A stretch of DNA of 64,000 bases from the NCBI RefSeq assembly GCF_000296505.1, contig NZ_JH815211.1, forward strand, positions 1 through 64,000. The letters are read 5' to 3'. This document shows positions 34,115 to 40,768 of the stretch, piece after piece (position 1 is the first letter of the stretch; each line of letters begins with the position of its first letter). The DNA comes from Schaalia turicensis ACS-279-V-Col4 (GTDB lineage: Bacteria; Actinomycetota; Actinomycetes; Actinomycetales; Actinomycetaceae). The position numbers and the translations under genes were made by a program. The notes beneath the pieces are model-generated. The model was not told the origin of the DNA. It made no database searches and was given only the letters and a program-made list of their open reading frames with translations.

Positions 34115-35329
34115 CTACCTTTCCTCGCGCCGTGCCCGTGCGGCCTCGTAGAGGCTCGTGAGGTCGGATAGATCGCTGTAGGCCTGCGCGTTGACATCGA
34201 GCGAGTGCCCGAGTGTTCGAGCACGCAATAGCACGTCAACGTCTGTCCGATACAGGGTATTGAGGGTTGTCCGCCAGACGTGCGTTCGGTGCGTTTCCAG
34301 CAGGGGCACGTCACACGCTCGGGCAATCTCTAGGTAGAAGCCCTTGAGGACCTTTTGAGCATTGAATCTGTCCCACTCGGTGTCGGGATTCAACGGCGCA
34401 CCGACAACATATTGCCCGCCGATCTCATCCTTTCGTCGAAGCAGGTGCTCGTACACCGCAGGCTCGACGAGAGCCGCAACACGCGGGTTGCCCGTCTTCG
34501 CATTCTCAGCCCTGATGAGACACGCAGGGCGACCGTTGCCGTCTTCAATGACATCGGACCACAGAAGCGTCCTCGCTTCGCTAACGCGTAACCCCGTGGC
34601 CATTTGAAGCAGCGTGAGGTCGATACAGTTTCGGTGAACAGCTACACGATCTTCGAGTGTGTACCTGCCCCGCTTCGGTGGGTCCACGCCTTCGGCAGGG
34701 TCCACTGTTAGGAGGTGCGTGAGTACGCGGTCGTATTCGGCACTGGTGAGCGCGCGCCCACCTTCGGGTCTCTCGCGTTTCTTTACGTTCCCGAGGTCGA
34801 TCCGGGCACCAGCGAGGGGGTTGTATTCGATTACGTCGTCTTTGATGAGTTCTTCGAAGAAGTATCGGCTGGCAACGCCTTTTGCGTGACGGCCACTTTC
34901 CGATCCATGCTCGGCGGCGATCTTCTTCAAGAGTTCTTCGATGGTGCGGCGTCGCGTTACCGAGGCGATCGAGTACCCCTTGAACGCCTCATCGAGGTAG
35001 GCAAGGACGGTCTTGTAGCGATTCTTTGAGTTCTTCGAGAGTTTTGAGGAGTCAGTGACGATGGGTTTGGAGACCTTCTCCAGGTACTCGGTTGCCAGTG
35101 ATGAGGGCTTCCAGTTACCACCTGTTCCGCCCTGAGCCAGCAGTTCGGCCGCCTTGGTGTGTGCCCTTGCTCGCGCTTCGCCTTTCGTCGAGCCTGTCGT
35201 GTCACGCGAGAGGAGGCGTCCGTCATGGAGGCGGATTTTCCATTGGATGCGGTATTTCCCGTTCGGTAGACGAACAGGAGTCACTGAGTCGATTGTGTTG
35301 GTTCCTGAGGGTATTTGAACTCTAGGCAT
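34115..35329 (-). CDS. int: tyrosine-type site-specific integrase
   Basis: 404 residues from the ATG at 35329. N-terminal arm-binding-like domain (residues 15-65), a SAM-like core-binding domain (about 75-175), and a catalytic domain with Arg248 (TGLRVSEA), Lys278 (AENAKTG), His350-x2-Arg353 (THVWRTTL), His375 (LGHS) and the nucleophile Tyr384 (QAYSDL). All active-site residues are present. It sits next to attL, as usual for tRNA-targeting elements. The TATAAT box (minus strand, plus coordinates 35336-35341) ends six bases before the ATG, so the message is probably leaderless. Confidence 0.95.
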   Translation of the reverse strand: MPRVQIPSGTNTIDSVTPVRLPNGKYRIQWKIRLHDGRLLSRDTTGSTKGEARARAHTKAAELLAQGGTGGNWKPSSLATEYLEKVSKPIVTDSSKLSKNSKNRYKTVLAYLDEAFKGYSIASVTRRRTIEELLKKIAAEHGSESGRHAKGVASRYFFEELIKDDVIEYNPLAGARIDLGNVKKRERPEGGRALTSAEYDRVLTHLLTVDPAEGVDPPKRGRYTLEDRVAVHRNCIDLTLLQMATGLRVSEARTLLWSDVIEDGNGRPACLIRAENAKTGNPRVAALVEPAVYEHLLRRKDEIGGQYVVGAPLNPDTEWDRFNAQKVLKGFYLEIARACDVPLLETHRTHVWRTTLNTLYRTDVDVLLRARTLGHSLDVNAQAYSDLSDLTSLYEAARARREER

Positions 35330-35335
35330 ACCTTG

Positions 35336-35401
35336 ATTATACCTAGGGACTGGCAACTGTGGTTCAATTTAACACTGATGTGTTGCCAAAGTTAGGTATG
35401 A
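35336..35401. promoter_or_regulatory. divergent int / xis-rep control region
   Basis: A symmetric region: ACCTA (35341-35345) and TGGCAAC (35351-35357) are mirrored by GTTGCCA (35382-35388) and TAGGT (35393-35397). TATAAT on the minus strand (35336-35341) serves int; TATGAT on the plus strand (35396-35401) could serve the xis-rep side. Both -10 boxes abut the outer arms of the inverted repeat, so one protein bound to the dyad could control both directions. Confidence 0.55.
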
Positions 35402-35518
35402 TGTGGTATTACTTTGGTAGACGATAGGGATGTCGAAAAACCTAGTAGGCGTGGCCTCCGTTGCCACAAAAACGAGCGATGCAACACCCGTTGCAACCGA
35501 GGGGTCCCACTCGGGTCG

Positions 35519-35539
35519 CCTAGATGCTTCATGTCTAGG
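35519..35539. repeat. CCTAGA-N9-TCTAGG inverted repeat before xis
   Basis: A six-base inverted repeat just upstream of the excisionase-like gene. Related CCTAG cores occur at 35342 and about 35441, suggesting repeated binding sites for an element-encoded DNA-binding protein. Confidence 0.4.
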
Positions 35540-35547
35540 AGACCTCA

Positions 35548-35784
35548 ATGTCTACCCCTACTACTACTTCTACCCTCGTCACCCCCGCTGCCCTCACTGC
35601 TGAGGAAGCTGCCACTTATCTCGGCCTGTCACGGCAAACGCTCGCTAACTGGCGAGTTCGTGGTCTGGGGCCTGCGTATTCGCGTCTTGGAGGCGTTGGT
35701 CGTCCGCGCATCGTGTACCTCGTTGAGGACCTCGATGCGTTCCTTCGGGCTACTCGTGTCGAGACGACGGGAGGCCAGCGATGA
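35548..35784 (+). CDS. xis: excisionase/AlpA-like helix-turn-helix protein
   Basis: 78 residues, ATG preceded by AGGAGACCTCA. After a Thr/Ser-rich start, a MerR/AlpA-type winged helix is clear: LTAEEAATYLGLSRQTLANW, RVRGLGPAYSRLGGVGRPRI, then YLVEDLDAFLRA. Such proteins bend DNA for excision or control element promoters. The TGA overlaps the rep ATG (ATGA), so the two are coupled. Whether it acts as Xis or as a regulator is inferred. Confidence 0.75.
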   Translation: MSTPTTTSTLVTPAALTAEEAATYLGLSRQTLANWRVRGLGPAYSRLGGVGRPRIVYLVEDLDAFLRATRVETTGGQR

Positions 35785-37886
35785 CTTCCCCGACCATCAC
35801 CACCTTCTCCCCCACGAGGGAGGGGCCTTCGGCCCCGACGCTTGCCCCCGAAGGGGGCACGCCCTCGTGTGAAAACGACTGTCTTTCGACGGCGGAGTGG
35901 AACGAAAAACAGGGGTTTGAGGGCATTTCAGAGCAACCAAAAAACCCGGTCGTTTTAGTCGTTCCGGGTTCTTCGGCCCCTACTTTTCCCTGTAATTCCA
36001 ACGATAATGCGCGGGACACTGGGCTTGTGTCCCGCGCAGTCGGTTCAGTCGTTTTTGGGAGTGAAACGACCAAAAACGACTGGAACGACTACTCTGAATC
36101 CACACCCGAGGCACTGCGGTTCCTCGGTCTCGTCGGTACCGATGAGGATCCCTATCGAGACGGGGGGCCGTGGGCTTACGCGAATGAGCCAGGGGGTCGT
36201 GTTTTTATGATTACGCAGAACCTGAGCCATCCGTCCACAGGCCAGACCCTTATCACCACGGAGCAGGTGGGAAAGGCGCTCGCGAAGAAGGGTGTGAAGC
36301 GTTTCGCCTGGATTCTGCACGACAAGGATGTGTACACGTCTGCCGAGGTCGCAAAGAACTCCGCCCTCGTCCAGGGGTCACCTAAAGCCCCGCATGTCCA
36401 CGTTGTGATCCAACGCAGTTCTTTTGCGTCAATTGCTCAGGTCGCCCGTGCGTTTGGAGTGCCACCGCAGTGTGTGGAGCCAAAGCCCCCGTCGGCGTTT
36501 CTCGACCTTGTTGAATACCTCACCCACGAGAACCCCAAGCAGCAGGCAGCAGGCAAGCATCTTTATGACGACTCGGAGGTTCACGCCTCGAAGGGTTGGG
36601 ACTGGCGTACCGATCTGGAGGAGCACAAGATAGCCCGCCAGGAGAAGGGTCTGGGCAAGGCGCTTCAGCGTCGTCGCAAGGAGGCCGCTCTCAAGGTTGC
36701 CGGTGGTGAGTGGAGCCTCGATCACGTGCGTAAGCACGACCTTGAACTCTGGTCAGCGCCGGGGGTGATGAGCCACCTCAAGGGCCTGCGGGCCGACTAT
36801 CTGGCCAGTTTGGCCCCTCCCCTGGAGGTCGTGAACTTTTATGTTTTTGGGCCTGGTGGTGTAGGCAAAGACCTCCTCGCTCATGCCCTCGCTCGGTCCC
36901 TCAACCCGACGGCGGAGAAGCCCTACTTCACCGTGGGCGGGTCGAACGTTTCATTTGAAGACTACGACGGCGAGGAGGTCATCATCTGGTCGGATTTTCG
37001 AGCTTCGACCATGCTTGACGCTTGTCGTCGAGACCGGGGTCTGTTGTTCCGGGTCCTGGGTCCGTACCGCGACGCCTCGGAGAAGGTCATCGTCAACGTC
37101 AAGGGTTCTCACACACAGTTGGTTAACCGGGTCAACATCGTCACCGGGCCTGACGATTACAAGACGTTTCTCAACGGCCTTGCTGGGGAATACGCCTACA
37201 CAAACAGGATGGGGGTCAAGGTCGTCCAGACCTCGGAGAACAAGGATCAGGCATACCGCCGTTTTCCCCTCATCATCCCGGTGCAGGAGGGTGAGTTCTC
37301 GATCTACGTGAACCTCGGCTTTCTCAACGGCACCCGCGAGTACGACCAGTACGAACGCCATGAGCGGCTACGCCACAACCTCGAACTCTTGAACCGCCGC
37401 TGCCAGGCGATCACCGATGCCGCCGAACGGGAGTCCGCGATTCGCCAGATCGAGGCGCGCACCGTCGCGCCGATCCTGGAACAACGCGCCCGGCTAACCG
37501 GCTCGGACGACGAGTCCGTGAGTGTCGACGACATCTTGAGTGAGTTCGCAACTGCCGGACAAAAGATCATTGAGCCGGAGCCCACGCCAGAGGAGATTGA
37601 GGCGGGCGAACGAGCCGAGGCAAACGCCCGGACGTGGGCTGTTGCTCATCAGGCACTAGACATCATCGAGGCCGACCGGAGGGCCGCCGAGTACAAGGCT
37701 GCTGAGGAGCGGCGCAAGGCCAATGAGCTGGCCCGGGAGCAGCGCGAGCGGGAGATGCTCGCGGCGAAGAAGGCCGAGCTCGCGGCCGCCGGACAACTCG
37801 ACCTCATCCCGAAGGTGGGGATTGAGTATATCGACGGCAAACCACGGGCAACACTTCCTCGTCCAAAGAACCAGTGGGACCTCTAG
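35781..37886 (+). CDS. rep: rolling-circle replication initiator Rep with helicase-like domain
   Basis: 701 residues. Residues 1-120 are low-complexity and encode the palindrome cluster described separately. The HUH endonuclase follows: WILHDKD (about 177-183), the metal-binding HVH (205-207, in APHVHVVIQ) and the catalytic Tyr246 in LVEYLTHE. An SF3-like ATPase follows, with Walker A GPGGVGKD (357-364), Walker B-like VIIWSDF and RVNIVTG. The C-terminus is a charged helix (NELAREQREREMLAAKK). It nicks an origin and unwinds DNA for rolling-circle copying. Translationally coupled to the xis-like gene. Its presence in an integrated element points to plasmid ancestry or replication after excision. 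Confidence 0.85.
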   Translation: MTSPTITTFSPTREGPSAPTLAPEGGTPSCENDCLSTAEWNEKQGFEGISEQPKNPVVLVVPGSSAPTFPCNSNDNARDTGLVSRAVGSVVFGSETTKNDWNDYSESTPEALRFLGLVGTDEDPYRDGGPWAYANEPGGRVFMITQNLSHPSTGQTLITTEQVGKALAKKGVKRFAWILHDKDVYTSAEVAKNSALVQGSPKAPHVHVVIQRSSFASIAQVARAFGVPPQCVEPKPPSAFLDLVEYLTHENPKQQAAGKHLYDDSEVHASKGWDWRTDLEEHKIARQEKGLGKALQRRRKEAALKVAGGEWSLDHVRKHDLELWSAPGVMSHLKGLRADYLASLAPPLEVVNFYVFGPGGVGKDLLAHALARSLNPTAEKPYFTVGGSNVSFEDYDGEEVIIWSDFRASTMLDACRRDRGLLFRVLGPYRDASEKVIVNVKGSHTQLVNRVNIVTGPDDYKTFLNGLAGEYAYTNRMGVKVVQTSENKDQAYRRFPLIIPVQEGEFSIYVNLGFLNGTREYDQYERHERLRHNLELLNRRCQAITDAAERESAIRQIEARTVAPILEQRARLTGSDDESVSVDDILSEFATAGQKIIEPEPTPEEIEAGERAEANARTWAVAHQALDIIEADRRAAEYKAAEERRKANELAREQREREMLAAKKAELAAAGQLDLIPKVGIEYIDGKPRATLPRPKNQWDL
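35813..36082 (+). other. candidate replication origin inside rep (palindrome and iteron cluster)
   Basis: Within 270 bases of coding sequence lie four structures. First, an outer stem CACGAGGG/CCCTCGTG (35813-35820, 35862-35869) encloses two hairpins, GGGGCC-ttc-GGCCCC and GCCCCC-gaa-GGGGGC, a cloverleaf shape. Second, AACCCGG/CCGGGTT (35943-35949, 35964-35970). Third, GCGCGGGACAC/GTGTCCCGCGC (36009-36019, 36027-36037). Fourth, CAGTCGTTTTTGG/CCAAAAACGACTG (36046-36058, 36070-36082). ACGACT/AGTCGT words recur around the last two. The site is inferred to be a double-strand origin, as some rolling-circle plasmids have theirs inside rep. Confidence 0.5.
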
Positions 37887-37934
37887 CCGTTCCACAATCA
37901 GACCACCAACCAACCCAACGAAAGGAACAAAATC

Positions 37935-38279
37935 ATGACCAAGACATCAGCCGAGATCGAGAAGGAATTGGAGCAGGCGAACACCCGCGCCCGGACGCTC
38001 CGCAATCAACTCAAGCGTGCACGCGCGGATGAATTGCTTTCCGCAAAACAGGCCCTCGGAGAGGCCGTTGCAACCCTCGTTTTTGCGGAAACGACAGAGG
38101 CGATTCAGGCCGTCATCCGTACCCTGGATGACCCGGTAATCGCCGATGAACTGCGTCGTGTTTTCGATGCGAACAGCACCGAAAACGACGTTCCCGAGGA
38201 GCACGAGAACGAGTCCCGGTGGGGCTCGGACGAGGGCGACGATCAGCCGGGAACCGATGTGCCACCGGCACAGTGGTGA
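37935..38279 (+). CDS. small coiled-coil protein of the element (possible mobilization accessory)
   Basis: 114 residues, ATG behind AAAGGAAC. Helical throughout: a likely coiled coil at residues 5-45 (ELEQANTRARTLRNQLKRAR), a middle helical segment, and an acidic tail (EEHENESRWGSDEGDD). Lies between rep and the probable oriT/relaxase. Size, charge and place would suit a relaxosome helper (MobC-like), but I see no diagnostic motif. Function unknown. Confidence 0.6.
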   Translation: MTKTSAEIEKELEQANTRARTLRNQLKRARADELLSAKQALGEAVATLVFAETTEAIQAVIRTLDDPVIADELRRVFDANSTENDVPEEHENESRWGSDEGDDQPGTDVPPAQW

Positions 38280-38626
38280 CCGGCCTCTGGTACCACCCGG
38301 AAAGACCGAGCGAGCGAGGTATTGAAGGGTGGTACCGCCCCTGCGGAGCAGCCCCCGGACACTGGAGCGAAGCGTAAGTGTCTTAGGGGGTTAATACACA
38401 GGTGTAAACACGGGGAGCGAAAGCGAGGGTCCCGTGGTTACAGCTGTGTGACCCGTGGGGCAAATCTTTGGGCAGGGAGCAACGCGACCGGGGACCCGAA
38501 GATTTGGCACACGGATGCGGTGGAGGCGCGAGAAGGGGCAAGCGACCGCAGGGAGCAGGGGTCCCCGCTCGCACCGCCAACGCGACGACAAACGAGAGAA
38601 CAACATGAACGAGTGAGGCGAAGAAA
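38280..38626 (+). other. palindrome-rich intergenic region, probable oriT
   Basis: About 350 bases without a gene, upstream of the relaxase. Contains GGTACCACCC...GGGTGGTACC (near 38289-38338), GACACT...AGTGTC with flanking CCCCC/GGGGG (near 38355-38388), GGGTC...GACCC and CAAATCTT...AAGATTTG (near 38460-38505), and a nearly palindromic GAGCAGGGGTCCCCGCTC near 38557. GC-rich repeats of this density directly before a mob gene are typical of transfer origins. The nick site cannot be placed. Confidence 0.55.
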
Positions 38627-40057
38627 ATGAGCGACGCAACAGGACGCACCGGCTTTCGGGTCACGCACACGAAACCCGTTGGGGAACGGCGCGCGATTGT
38701 CCATGAAATGATGCGCGAGCTCGACCCAAAGGCGGTCGAGTATTGGGCACGTGAGAACACGAATATCGTCGTTGAAGATGAGGTTCTTGACCGCGCGTTC
38801 GTCAACGACGGCACGGGCAAGTTTGTTCGAGCAACCTCGATGCAGCAGGTACTCGATTACGGGCAATCGAGGGTGGATCGTTTGAGTTCACCGTTGCGTG
38901 AGGACAAGCCGGACAAGAAGGGCAAGATGCGGGGCGGCACGGTGACGACTTCGATGTTCGTCGCTCACCTTCCGAAGAGCATGTGTCGGGAGGTTCCCGA
39001 CTTCTATGGTAAGGGCCGTTCCCGTTGGATCGCACGCGATCGCGACGAAGCCCAGCGCTACTTTACGGACGTTGTGCGTTTCCTCGGAAACAACGTCGTC
39101 CCCGGCGGGTTCGGCGCGATCCTCGGGTTCGACATTCAGCATTCGGAGACGACGCCACACATCCAGCTTCTCGCGGACACGTTCGCCGATGACCCAAAGC
39201 ATGAAGGCAACCTGCGTCCTGAGTGGTCGCGCGCGTATGCTGCGCACCGTGACGTGCGCGGTGAGGACGGGAAAATGGTCACAGGGCGCGAGAAACTTGA
39301 GCGCTATCAAGATGATCTCAAGGCGTACATGGTCGAACGCGGTTGGCCGGTCGAGCGTGAGGTCGATGCTCTCCGACACGACAAGACTGCGACGAAGGCG
39401 ACGTACGGCGCATTGAGGGACGAACGTCGTGATCTCGACGAGAAGCGCGAGCAACTCAAGGCCGATCGTGAGGAGTTGATCCGCGACGGTGAGGACCTTG
39501 AGCGTGAAGAGTACCGGGTCAGTCTCGCTCGCAAACAGGTCGAGAAAGACCGCGCAACTGCTCGCGATGAAGGCCGACACGAGGGCTACGAGCAAGGTCA
39601 TGAGGAGGGTCTCGCCCAGGGTCGGGCTGAGGTCCAGCGCCTCCAGCAGGCCGCACGCGAGCAGGCCCTCAGGGCGCAGACTGCGGCGCAGGAGGCAGAG
39701 CAACACCTCGTCTCTGTCAAGACCGCCCGCCCCCTCTCGGGGGAACAGGCTCGCAGGTTCTTCGCTGATGGTGTCGAGTTGTTCGCTAGTTCCCTGGTCA
39801 AGGAGATCAACGATCCCGCCGTGAAGGCGCTCATTGAGGCCAAGCGGCAGGTGTATCTCACCTTTGCGAAGTCTTCCGGCTTCGGTGAGCAGATGAAGTC
39901 GATGACGACTTACAAGGATCCGGTGCGCGAGCGTGATCTCAAGCGTCATGAGCACCGTCAACGGAGAGTCGAGCATAACGTTCGCGATGTTGTTGCGAAC
40001 CTTGCTCCGAGCGACGGGCAGGACACCGAGCGCGAGGGCGACGGCTACAGCCTGTGA
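38627..40057 (+). CDS. mob: MobV/Pre-type relaxase
   Basis: 476 residues. The N-terminal half (1-185) carries the metal-binding motif QHSETTPHIQLL (171-182; H172, H178) of MobV/Pre plasmid mobilization and recombination enzymes. Residues about 255-370 form a long, highly charged coiled coil (DLDEKREQLKADREEL, then GRHEGYEQGHEEGLAQG). The relaxase would nick oriT and pilot the element through a conjugation pore from a co-resident plasmid or ICE. A strong hairpin follows. Motif I is not obvious to me, so the subfamily is a best guess. Confidence 0.8.
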   Translation: MSDATGRTGFRVTHTKPVGERRAIVHEMMRELDPKAVEYWARENTNIVVEDEVLDRAFVNDGTGKFVRATSMQQVLDYGQSRVDRLSSPLREDKPDKKGKMRGGTVTTSMFVAHLPKSMCREVPDFYGKGRSRWIARDRDEAQRYFTDVVRFLGNNVVPGGFGAILGFDIQHSETTPHIQLLADTFADDPKHEGNLRPEWSRAYAAHRDVRGEDGKMVTGREKLERYQDDLKAYMVERGWPVEREVDALRHDKTATKATYGALRDERRDLDEKREQLKADREELIRDGEDLEREEYRVSLARKQVEKDRATARDEGRHEGYEQGHEEGLAQGRAEVQRLQQAAREQALRAQTAAQEAEQHLVSVKTARPLSGEQARRFFADGVELFASSLVKEINDPAVKALIEAKRQVYLTFAKSSGFGEQMKSMTTYKDPVRERDLKRHEHRQRRVEHNVRDVVANLAPSDGQDTEREGDGYSL

Positions 40058-40072
40058 GCCCGGCGAAAAGAT

Positions 40073-40100
40073 GACCCCCTAGCCACCTGGCTAGGGGGTC
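40073..40100. terminator. bidirectional terminator between mob and ardA-like gene
   Basis: Perfect 12-base stem GACCCCCTAGCC/GGCTAGGGGGTC with loop ACCT, between the convergent relaxase and ArdA-like genes. No long T tract. Confidence 0.75.
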
Positions 40101-40107
40101 TCTCACA

Positions 40108-40368
40108 TCACAGGTCGAGAAACACGTACACACCCCCGTTAGGGGCATCACACACGGTGTACGAGTGCAGTTGATCGCACTCGTAGAGGTCCCAATCAAA
40201 ATACCTCACCGCCTCCTCAGGCCAGTCGCGCTGCATGTACTTGATCTCCTCAGCGAGGTACTCGCCAAACGAGGACCAGTAGCCTTGATAGGCGTCCTCG
40301 AAGCGCCCCGGCTCTGCCATGCCACTATCAATCCAGAGTTCGAGCGCTTCCTGTATGTTTTCGTTCAT
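40108..40368 (-). CDS. ardA: small ArdA-like antirestriction protein
   Basis: 86 residues from the ATG at 40368, well placed behind CGGAGGTCGAT; a longer frame to 40425 lacks a site. It resembles only the C-terminal part of ArdA (FEDAYQGYWSSFGEYLAEEI, then YFDWDLYECDQLHSYTV). It is acidic, as expected for a DNA mimic that blocks type I restriction enzymes. Full ArdA is about 165 residues, so this is either a minimal version or a truncated gene. Transcribed towards mob from near the attR end. Confidence 0.6.
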   Translation of the reverse strand: MNENIQEALELWIDSGMAEPGRFEDAYQGYWSSFGEYLAEEIKYMQRDWPEEAVRYFDWDLYECDQLHSYTVCDAPNGGVYVFLDL

Positions 40369-40475
40369 ATCGACCTCCGAGTAGGTGGAGGCCATCTCGG
40401 GCTGGGCACTCGGAAAAGCCCGCACATGGACGAGACGACCTCCAGAGCCTCACTCGGGACGCGACAGCGGCCTGG

Positions 40476-40502
40476 GATGAAACATAGGGAATAAGGTAGG
40501 GA
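40476..40502. repeat. 27-bp direct repeat, right copy
   Basis: Exact copy of 34084-34110. It lies about 96 bases inside the attR core, while the left copy lies about 113 bases inside attL. Confidence 0.75.
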
Positions 40503-40524
40503 ATCGGCCTCGTCAGAACAAAAC

Positions 40525-40568
40525 AAAGCCCGGTATCTCAGCGACTTTTCGTTGAGATACCGGGCTTT
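40525..40568 (-). terminator. element-supplied terminator for tRNA-fMet
   Basis: Perfect 16-base stem AAAGCCCGGTATCTCA/TGAGATACCGGGCTTT (40525-40540, 40553-40568) directly downstream of the rebuilt tRNA on the minus strand, followed by TGTTTTGTTC. It lies inside the element and replaces the displaced chromosomal terminator. Confidence 0.85.
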
Positions 40569-40573
40569 TCTCG

Positions 40574-40647
40574 TAGCGGGGGCCAGATTTGAACTGACGA
40601 CCTCCGGGTTATGAGCCCGGCGAGCTACCGAACTGCTCCACCCCGCG
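40574..40647 (-). tRNA. initiator tRNA-fMet(CAU), hybrid of chromosome and element
   Basis: The minus strand folds as a 74-base cloverleaf: acceptor CGCGGGG/CCCCGCT with the C1-U72 mismatch of initiators, D arm GAGC...GCTC, anticodon arm CCGGG-CTCATAA-CCCGG with the three G-C pairs of initiator tRNAs, T arm GTCAG-TTCAAAT-CTGGC and discriminator A. CCA is not encoded (next bases CGA). The 5' half is chromosomal; the part after CCCGGAGGTCG belongs to the element. Confidence 0.95.
40598..40608. repeat. attR core, CGACCTCCGGG
   Basis: Second copy of the integration core, inside the rebuilt tRNA-fMet. Sequence beyond it towards higher coordinates is the tRNA 5' half. Confidence 0.8.
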
Positions 40648-40693
40648 TCGGTAGTTACTACCCTAGCGTGCTCGCGACAGAGCTTCAAACGGA

Positions 40694-40729
40694 GGGCGGT
40701 GAGCTTCGTCTCGTAGAAGCTCACCGCCC
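40694..40729 (-). terminator. terminator downstream of UPF0182 gene
   Basis: Perfect 14-base stem GGGCGGTGAGCTTC/GAAGCTCACCGCCC with an 8-base loop, about 40 bases after the UPF0182 stop on the minus strand. Weak T tract. Confidence 0.7.
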
Positions 40730-40768
40730 GGGTTTCGTCAAGGATAGGGCTGAGTGCGCGGGGGAAGA

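Larger units (their letters stand above)
33960..40608. mobile_element. 6.6-kb integrative mobilizable element in tRNA-fMet
   Basis: Bounded by an 11-base direct repeat (CGACCTCCGGG at 33960-33970 and 40598-40608) inside tRNA-fMet sequence. Gene order: integrase (-) next to attL, then excisionase-like HTH, rolling-circle Rep, coiled-coil protein, probable oriT, MobV-like relaxase (+), ArdA-like protein (-). No phage structural or type IV secretion genes are present, so it must borrow a conjugation machine. Its genes are bounded by hairpins and coupled by ATGA at xis-rep. The combination of Rep and Mob suggests it arose from, or excises as, a small replicating plasmid-like circle. Confidence 0.85.

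Noticed and set aside
35430..35600. Short plus-strand frame beginning MSKNLVGVASVATK before xis
   Set aside because: No ribosome site, overlaps the xis start, and the second half (PYYYFYPRHPRCPHC) is clearly the wrong frame of xis.
33960..40608. Prophage
   Set aside because: An integrase and excisionase-like gene are present, but there are no capsid, portal, terminase or lysis genes; Rep, relaxase and oriT-like DNA indicate a mobilizable element.
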